From Oegoconia quadripuncta (taxonomy: Eukaryota; Arthropoda; Insecta; Lepidoptera; Autostichidae): a stretch of 64,000 bases of DNA. The translations under genes were made by a program, and so were the position numbers. Location: NCBI GenBank assembly GCA_949316235.1, contig OX438741.1:19531124-19595123 (forward strand), given 5' to 3'. Shown here piece by piece: positions 57,173-64,000 of the stretch; positions within the stretch are counted from its first letter, which is position 1, and each line of letters begins with the position of its first letter. The notes under the pieces are model-generated. The model worked only from the letters and a program-made list of their open reading frames with translations, did no database searches and had not been told where the DNA came from.

Positions 57173-57404
57173 TATTGTGAAATATAGGTATTATACGCAG
57201 TTTAATAAATAAACAAAAACAGTTTTGGTATAGCATACAATTTATGGCAAAAATGCTAACATGGTACCCGAAAAATATTTTAAATTCATTAATAGTTAAT
57301 AATTTAGGGATAGCAATATTCCAAAAAGAGAACTACGTTGGTATACATAGGAGTACCTATGTATTAAGTACTCTATGATCTACTGAGGAATGAATTTTTG
57401 CAAG

Positions 57405-57470
57405 CTTTTATTTAGGATGCAATGTTTATATGTAATTAGGTCCGTTTAGGTAAGTAGGTTGGTTAGGTAA
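57405..57470 (+). repeat. Fragment of the repeat at 13645
   Basis: gcttttatttaggatgcaat and tgtaattaggtccgttt parallel 13660-13700. Confidence 0.45.
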
Positions 57471-57474
57471 ATTC

Positions 57475-57600
57475 AAATTCAAATCATTTATTGTGAGGTT
57501 ACATGTGATAAAAAGGATACAGATGTCAGATCAATGGAATGTCCAATGTAACTTGCCCATTAGGCGTACAATACAAAGTATTAAATTAAACAAAATGGTT
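57475..57600 (-). repeat. Probable LINE 3' tail
   Basis: attcaaattcaaatcattta followed by caatgtaacttgcccattag is typical of an inverted insect LINE 3' end. Confidence 0.35.
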
Positions 57601-57609
57601 CTCTAAACT

Positions 57610-58640
57610 AATCAATGCAATCCAGATTTAAATAAGTAAACTAATGTTATTCTTCTTTGTGTTACCTGTCTCTTGTTTGTGTCTAATTGTTTGTCATTTT
57701 TAAAGTATAGGCATAGGTCTACGAATACTGGTAATGCATAGTTTTATGTGTCAGGATGAAAACAGCACTACAATTGCCTCTAATTTACTAAATTGACAAC
57801 GAGCAAACACGATGACATTATCCTTCTAACCGACAGTGAATCATTCCATTTTGCTTCTATTCGTTTATGTCACTGTTTTTTTCCTCGGTCCGACCTTCGA
57901 GCCTTCAATGGCAATTTTCTCTTCTCGATAAACAGTTAAACATTTCAATGGGGACCCCTATTACGCCTTTTAGGAACATTAAAGTAGAATATAAAAGAAA
58001 AACTTCAGGAGAATGACAAATAAAAAGATAAAATATTCGAAATGTAAGTATGTTATAGGACTCTAGAATCGTTTTTTTTTTTTCATTTAAATATAACGGA
58101 TGAGTTTTTTTACCGTAAGGAAAAAAATAGGGCATATTAGGTAAGTCAAATAGAAGGTATTGGCATAGGTGGTTCTATAAATAGGTTTCTTCACTTCTAT
58201 AAATAGGTCTAGCTGCGTTCACATTTCTGGTAGCACCGTGCGGCCAGTTTATACTGGTTGTGTCGGTCGTCATGGCGTTAACTGTAACAATCTCTGAACG
58301 CAAGGTTTTAAAAATTGCCAGTACCTACTATTGTATTCCATTGTATTCCCAATGGTATTCCATTGGGAATACAATGTAGATTATGTAGAAGTCTAGCGCG
58401 GCGGCGGCATGCGTATTATTCACATAATATATAAAAAAAAAAAATTAATTATTTAAAAAATTAAAAACCAGACAGTATTTTTTGTATATTGCGGGCGTCA
58501 TGTTGAATTTTTTACTTTAAAACATAGGGACAGTAGTTTTAATTACAATCAATACAACATAAGTGCACAGAGAATTTGTTACATATTTACAAAAACGAAA
58601 TAAATAAATACACATTTACAAAAAAATACACATTTACAAA
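57610..58640. other. Unassigned sequence with one hairpin
   Basis: A perfect 17-bp inverted repeat, cattgtattcccaatgg (58339-58355 with 58360-58376), lies in it. acacatttacaaa repeats near 58605-58640. Confidence 0.4.
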
Positions 58641-58652
58641 TAAAAAAATTGT

Positions 58653-58960
58653 CCCAGATCTTGCTGAACCGGAAGCCGGAAGGGCCTAAGAGGCTAAGTG
58701 CGTTTGCTCTTTGAACAGCGAGACTATAAACTTTCCAGACAGTAGAGGAACTTTTTTGAATTTCTAAGAATGCGTAAAATGTCGTTTTGCGGCTCATCGG
58801 GACTAAGCTACCAGGATCGCAAAGAGGTGTTATTCAAGTGTGAATGCCGAGGAGATCGGTAAGTCACGTGCACAGTCATGAGTCTGCGAGATCTGAGGAA
58901 TAGGGCTCCATAAGTTTGAACGAATATAATCTCAAAGTTTGTAGTAGAGGCTTGTTCTGG
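58653..58960 (-). pseudogene. LINE coding fragment (AVQR.NA family)
   Basis: Minus strand reads VYSLAVQRANALSLLGPSGF, matching 25012-25085. Upstream is broken. Probably a non-LTR element remnant. Confidence 0.45.
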
Positions 58961-59095
58961 AAAGAATTCTCACTCTAAAATACAAAAGAGGCAAAGTGTT
59001 ACAATAGTATCATATTGTAAATCAATCGAATTTTGTGTAATATATGTCAAAATATCTCGCACCAAAACATATTTTTTTTTTAAATAAAACCTTAT

Positions 59096-59377
59096 TTACG
59101 CAGCGCGTGCATGACAGAGATAGTCTGTGGCTAGTCTGTCGTCTCGGTCGCACCACCTGAGCACGTGTTCGTATACGAGAACTACCAGGCTGCCATAAAA
59201 TTCGTAGCGATGATAGGTGGAGGGAGGAGAGCGAACATCACCCGGTGGGGAGAGATAACGAAAGTCACGTGGAATGGGACTAGGAGTGCAGAAGTCAGAA
59301 GTAGCTGGTTTGAATAAGGCGAGGCGTACAGAATTACTACGAAACATCCGTCGTCGTCGGGAGAGATCTGTGTGCAC
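59096..59377 (-). pseudogene. Unrecognised GC-rich ORF ending near an A-run
   Basis: A 93-codon minus-strand frame, MHTDLSRRRRMFRSNSVRLA ... LRWCDRDDRLATDYL. After its stop comes a short stretch and a poly-A run (T-run at about 59071 on plus), like a retroposed 3' end. GC-richer than its flanks. Family unknown to me. Confidence 0.3.
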
Positions 59378-59399
59378 AGATTATTCCAAGATTCCGTGA

Positions 59400-60080
59400 C
59401 CTATTTATATGAAACTTTTTGAATGTGGATTAACTTACCCCTTTGTAGGTGCAATTGTAGGTAAGTGACGGTTATGAAAATATATTTCGCTTCGAGCATA
59501 ACTTCGAAGAAAATTACGATAAATGCTTGAAATTAGTAGCGTTCGACAGGGGGCGTGATTTTCTCGATTTGTTTCGTTACAAAATTTCATCATAAAAAAT
59601 AATGGATATTCAAAATTAGACCTTTATATTTTTTCAACTTAATAATTTCTGAAATGTAATAAGTAATAAAATAGATAGGTATACCTAGGGTTATTGAAAT
59701 AAACAAAACAAAATCTGCAACCAGAAAATCTAGCATTTTGTTGTGTGTAGACTTAAATGGTATCCCAGACGGGGCCTTGTCATCACTTCCAAAATTCAAA
59801 TAATAAATTAACTACTTCGGAAAATCATTTTTTCAATCTTGTTTTATACGGACAGACAGACAGTCAAACTGCGAGTAATGTCGCAATCTTGAGACCCAGA
59901 GTCTTATGCTCATGATGTCCATCATCTTCTTTAACAGCCTTACGTCGTACTCATTGATGGGACACACACATGCATGTAGGTGTTTAGTGGTGTGTGTATG
60001 TCAGTGGTCTGTTCAGCCTTTGCCCGGATTTATCTCAGTAATGCGTGCTCGGATATGAGTGCGGGTTTTTATATTAATGC
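59400..60080. other. Unassigned sequence
   Basis: Nothing recognised. Confidence 0.35.
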
Positions 60081-60083
60081 CTT

Positions 60084-60280
60084 TATCCGGACATGTGTAC
60101 CCGAGTTATGGATGTTTTAATTTATAATAAGTATTTATTTACAAAAAAAGAATGTATTTATGTAGTATATCAACCATCTGTTATCCACAAGCCTATAGTT
60201 GCTTACTGTGGACCTAGATGGCGCTGTGTGTATGTCTAAGGACATTTATTTATTTATTCATTATTTATTTATTTACTGGA
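60084..60280 (+). repeat. SINE-A 3' two-thirds
   Basis: Starts at tccggacatgtgtacccgag; the tRNA-like head is missing. Ends in (TATT)n. Confidence 0.8.
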
Positions 60281-60679
60281 CTATTTCTAAATTTTCAATT
60301 TATGGTTATTGCACAATAGCAATGGAACTTTCTGTTGCCAACTCAAAATCTCGTCTGTAATAATCAACCAATTAGATAAATCAAATAATTTAGTTTCCAT
60401 ATAACAATATAAACAATCTTATCCCTCGCTCGGCTTATTTGTGTTACGGTTTAGGGTTTCGTTATTGATTGGAATTGGATCACGTCGATTTGACGTCACG
60501 AAGAAAACACACAGTTTTCTAATTGTCAAAATGTAGTAACTTGTTTCAAAAAATACCAACCATGTACAAACTTGCATTTTGCGGGATCACTTCAGTTCAT
60601 CTAGTGACATTTATTTTACAAAATTGGAACAAAACTATAGCATTAGTATCTAATAATAGCAAACCAATTATATGATACT

Positions 60680-60903
60680 AGCTTACCCCCCGCGGCTTCG
60701 CCTGTCTGGAAAAGCTTTATTGCGGATATGCTTAATTGGTTTATCACGAGGGAACTGCTCAATTTAACAGAATAAAAAATATCCTGTGTAATTCAGGGTA
60801 TGCTCTAGCTACATACCAAATTGCATCCAAATCCGTTCATTCGTTTTACCGTGATTGAGCAACAAACAAACATCCAAACTTTCGCATGTCTAATATTAGT
60901 TAT
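60680..60903 (+). repeat. Insect repeat 'ccgcggcttcgcc', copy 2
   Basis: actagcttaccccccgcggc ... aaatccgttcattcgtttta ... cgcatgtctaatattagtta. It abuts a SINE-A tail. Confidence 0.75.
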
Positions 60904-61179
60904 AAATAAATAAATAATAAATATTCTTAGACATACACACAGTGTCATTTAATTCCACAGTAAGCAACTATAGGCTTGTGTTGTGGATACCAGTTGGTTG
61001 ATATACGATACAAATACATTTTTTTTGTAAATAAATACATATTATAAATGAAAACATCGATAACTCGGGTAACACATGTCCGTATTCATCACACAAACAT
61101 ATGCCCCTAGCGGAGTTCGAACCCCCAACTTTTGGTATAGTGGTCAGAGTTGCTAACCACTAAACCAAACAGGTCGTCG
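60903..61179 (-). repeat. SINE-A copy, full length
   Basis: Minus strand head gacctgtttggtttagtggt with B box gggggttcgaactccgc; tail aaataaataaataataaata at 60904. Confidence 0.85.
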
Positions 61180-62760
61180 AATTAGTCGTCTAATTACATA
61201 GTTGGATAGAAAATTAGTTTCTGAATAACTTAAATATCTCAATATCTTTTAAGAAGCTCAAAAAAATTATATTATGTTTTGTTTGGCTCAAAGCTGTTAG
61301 ATTTTGACAGGAGGCCAGTAAAAAAGTGACCATGCCGTCGATAAGATAAAAAATAATTAGTCTCTTTTCATAGCTTGACTATTCATCTCTTTTTATTTTA
61401 TAGCTATACTATTGCAGTTCAATTGATGGATAGGTAGTTTCAATTTATATTTTGTTTTACCTTTTTTGTTTTATCCTTGCAATCCGACAAAACACGAAGA
61501 CTGTTATATGGGTTTGACGGCGTTGTTGTATCCAAAATTTGTCCTGCTATATCTCATAACGCGTGGTGAGAATTTCGTGCAGTTTCATTCAAATTCATAA
61601 CTCGGATACACATACATTCGTCAAACAAACTTGCCTGTAGTAGAATTAGATGCCTCAAATACAACACGCAACCTGGTCGTCATCATATTATGTATGAGGT
61701 GTTATTAGGTATAACATTATTTTGATGTTGTACTTTTCTAGGTTCCATCACTACAATCATGGTTTGCTGCAACTGAGAAAGCAATGTTAATCATGTGTCT
61801 ATTTCCACATTTTCAATCCGGCAGCTTCACAGTGGGTATAGTGTACTCTATATTTCCAAATAGGGGTCGTAGCCAATGTATTATGTTTATTATTTCGGAA
61901 CTGATGGAATTCTCGTGTCGCTTCTTAATATGTAGTTACGTAATGTAAACTAAACATGGCAACCCAAGTGGCACTTAGATTATTACGTATTTGAAAGGCA
62001 TTTATTAGGCAAGAAATTGTTTCAGTGCTGCGATTGAGATGTTCGTGTAAGCAAACGAGACAAGTGGAGTATCAATGCTTCTTATATTGATTTATTCAGA
62101 CAAATGTTTACTATATTCTATAAATCACGGCGCACAATATTTTAAATAGCTATTAAAGGAAATTACTTTCCCTAAGCGAATATTCCCTTGTTTGAAAGGA
62201 TATACAAGTGTGGTCCAATCACTGAATTGTTAATGATCTGATGATGCACTCCGGAGATAGAATTCCGTTCTGAACTTTAGTAAATTAGATTCATGTGCCA
62301 ATTTTTCTGGTAGTTCGAAGCTAATTAGTAGAAAAGTTTATGGCTATCAATACAAGTAATCAGTAAAATTAAGTTGATCACTTAATACTGACAAAATTTT
62401 GAAATTTTTTGTTACGTGTGAGATACTTTTTTTTTCAACTTTACTTTAATAAAACACTCCAATTGAGCTAACGATGTGCTAAAAGGCCAAATATTCGTAT
62501 TGTATAAACCAATAATTTATAAAAAGAGGCAATGTATAACGTCTATTATAGTATAACTGACATTAAATCTAATGAAGTATGACATGGTATTCATTTATTG
62601 TTGAATATTGTTTTAAATTGTACAACGTTTTGCTTCTCAGATTGTAATGTTGTATTATTTACGAAATAAATTGAAATTGAAAATAGAATTTTAATTATCG
62701 GCTATCGGTGATAGTAGATGACCGACGATAACTGATAATGTTCGAATGTGTCGTTAAACA
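61180..62760. other. Mostly unassigned sequence
   Basis: 61590-61685 (taactcggatacacatacat ... aacctggtcgtc) is a decayed inverted SINE-A head. Otherwise nothing recognised. Confidence 0.35.
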
Positions 62761-62774
62761 CTGTTAATGACTTA

Positions 62775-62900
62775 TTGCCAACCAATCAGCTGCGAGAAAA
62801 GTAAGCGTCAGAATTTCTATAATTTAGACATTTAGCTTGGACTCCCGCAACTGATTGGTCGTGAACTGTACGCGGTTTATAGACAACCAATCAACCGCGA
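62775..62900. promoter_or_regulatory. Cluster of CCAAT boxes
   Basis: aaccaatcagctgcgagaaa (62781), ctgattggtcgtg (62856, inverted) and caaccaatcaaccgcgagaa (62884) are similar sites within about 110 bp. This resembles a promoter or a small internal repeat. No transcript can be tied to it. Confidence 0.25.
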
Positions 62901-63237
62901 GAAATGAATCACTAGCGTTTGTCGTTATACAATCGTTTGCCAGTCTAACCGCTGTCTTCAAAAATTATAGTCTTCCAGGAATAGTACCTAAGAATCGTAT
63001 AAGTGTAAAAATAGCCAATAAACAGTGAAAGTGGAACTGGTGATAAAAGTAATCGGTCGTACCACAAAGTTCTCAACAACCACATCGTTAGGCAGAAGCG
63101 TATATGGATGGAGGATTTTCAGGGCGACAACTCAACTCATTATTAATCTGTACCCTAATTCTTTGTCCAACGATTAATCATAGAATAATCAGTTGAATAA
63201 TATGTAAACTCTTTATTTTCGGGTCTTTGATTTGACA

Positions 63238-63426
63238 CTAGATTCCAAACCATTCGTCGAGCGAGAGACCATAATTGGCACCATACATTTTTTCCAATTG
63301 CAATCCGGAAAAGCCGCCCATCGGACATGAGTTAGCAGCCAAAAAGGACAACACACAAAACAATTTCACATAATATGTAGGTACTCCTATCTCATACATA
63401 ATCCCTGTTCGGTGGTAACACGGCAT
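63238..63426 (-). CDS. Possible small secreted-type ORF (low confidence)
   Basis: A minus-strand frame containing VKLFCVLSFLAANSC, a signal-peptide-like hydrophobic stretch, then GLQLEKMYGANYGLSLDEWF and a TAG stop. An aataaa sits just downstream. The last segment has a faint likeness to the first helix of C-type lysozymes but lacks their cysteines. May be chance or an exon of the neighbouring gene. Confidence 0.2.
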   Translation of the reverse strand: MPCYHRTGIMYEIGVPTYYVKLFCVLSFLAANSCPMGGFSGLQLEKMYGANYGLSLDEWFGI

Positions 63427-63524
63427 TTTACATAAATAAAAGATTGTTTCACTTGTCTTATAGACTTAAAGTATTTTCAATTAATTTTCGGCGTCGCAAA
63501 ATGGTTTCAAAGTAGGTTTCCATC

Positions 63525-63590
63525 TCAGTAGTTGCAGTCCGGAGTGCTTTTCTTTGATACATTATGATGACACGAGGGTCTTATCAAGCA
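63525..63590 (-). CDS. Candidate last coding exon of the edge gene
   Basis: After the acceptor ggctgatgcag (63591-63601) the frame reads CLIRPSCHHNVSKKSTPDCN, Y, stop (22 codons including TGA). It is in phase with the end of the upstream exon. Three cysteines add to those of that exon. The polypyrimidine tract is weak, so the joint is tentative. A possible polyadenylation signal, aataaa, lies on the minus strand near 63215. Confidence 0.35.
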   Translation of the reverse strand, partial: CLIRPSCHHNVSKKSTPDCNY

Positions 63591-63759
63591 CTGCATCAGC
63601 CAACGATCCAGAAATGGAGTTCGTGATCGAAATAACTTTGCATATATTAAAACTTGATTGCACGCTTTAAACTACTTTTGTAGTCCCAGCACAGTCTACG
63701 CTTCCAAGTAACTCGTTTAATAAAGTAGTTGGAAAGAAAAACGAATTTTGCATACTTAC

Positions 63760-63906
63760 ATTTTCATGTGATGTAAAACACGAATCAAGTTGATGCATCG
63801 GAATCGTCAGAAGATGTGATAAATCAAGCAATCCAAATTTATTTCGGTAATTATTAAAATAAGATATAACATCGTCATGACACTCAATTAGCGCTAATTC
63901 ACAAGG
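63760..63906 (-). CDS. Candidate internal exon of an unrecognised gene
   Basis: On the minus strand a textbook acceptor (pyrimidine-rich tctattcttgtcgctcttct ... cttcag) is followed by 147 bp open in one frame, PCELALIECHDDVISYFNNY then RNKFGLLDLSHLLTIPMHQL and DSCFTSHEN. A strong donor gtaagtatg (63751-63759) follows. The length is exactly 49 codons, phase 0 at both ends. Three cysteines and no membrane segment are visible. I do not recognise the family. Upstream exons would lie beyond 64000. The frame past the donor (to 63667) is intron. Confidence 0.5.
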
Positions 63907-64000
63907 CTGAAGCACAAGAGAAGAGCGACAAGAATAGAGTCGCTCATTATCCGACTTATAATTTTAATTTAATTTAATTTCTACATTGTCCAGAGCCACG

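Overview
The window looks like nuclear DNA of a moth or butterfly (Lepidoptera). It is AT-rich and non-bacterial: there are no operons or long host ORFs. It is packed with dispersed repeats of kinds I recognise from lepidopteran genomes: tRNA-derived SINEs, 5'-truncated LINE ends, mariner/pogo/hAT/PIF-type DNA elements, and the insect repeats starting 'ccgcggcttcgcc' and 'aaccgacttcaaaa'. Family names are from memory of such sequences; no search was run.

Layout. 1-425 is the right part of a mariner-like element. A second, complete copy of that family lies at 44761-45796 with unusually long (~285 bp) inverted repeats. 2016-2644 is a PIF/Harbinger-like MITE. 3-24 kb is a mosaic of three SINE families (A, B and C here) and the 3' ends of several LINE families, with a fold-back structure at 12899-13211. 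26226-27297 is an 18-bp minisatellite open on both strands, followed by a compound TG/TGCG microsatellite at 27815-28047. 39.3-40.8 kb holds 'aaccgacttc' repeats and an ORF with a 57-bp internal repeat. 42701-42768 is a perfect 68-bp palindrome. 46588-48515 is the longest coding relic, a jockey/CR1-type reverse transcriptase with a stop and frameshifts; the same LINE family left 3' fragments at five other places. 48653-49613 is a pogo-like element with perfect 29-bp TIRs. 55182-55731 is a hAT-like element.

Host genes are scarce. The best candidate is on the minus strand at the right edge: an internal exon (63760-63906, 147 bp, phase 0/0, strong splice sites) joined to a possible last coding exon (63525-63590). 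Its product is not recognised. GC-rich, promoter-like segments with good splice donors lie at 11290-11579 and 51395-51557 and may be first exons of genes with long introns. The rest reads as intergenic or intronic DNA.

The transposon proteins here are broken or truncated, and nothing suggests a working multi-gene system. The most unusual items are the bidirectionally open minisatellite, the mariner relative with a tRNA-like box inside both long TIRs, the perfect palindrome, and a 76-78 bp direct repeat flanking a LINE end.
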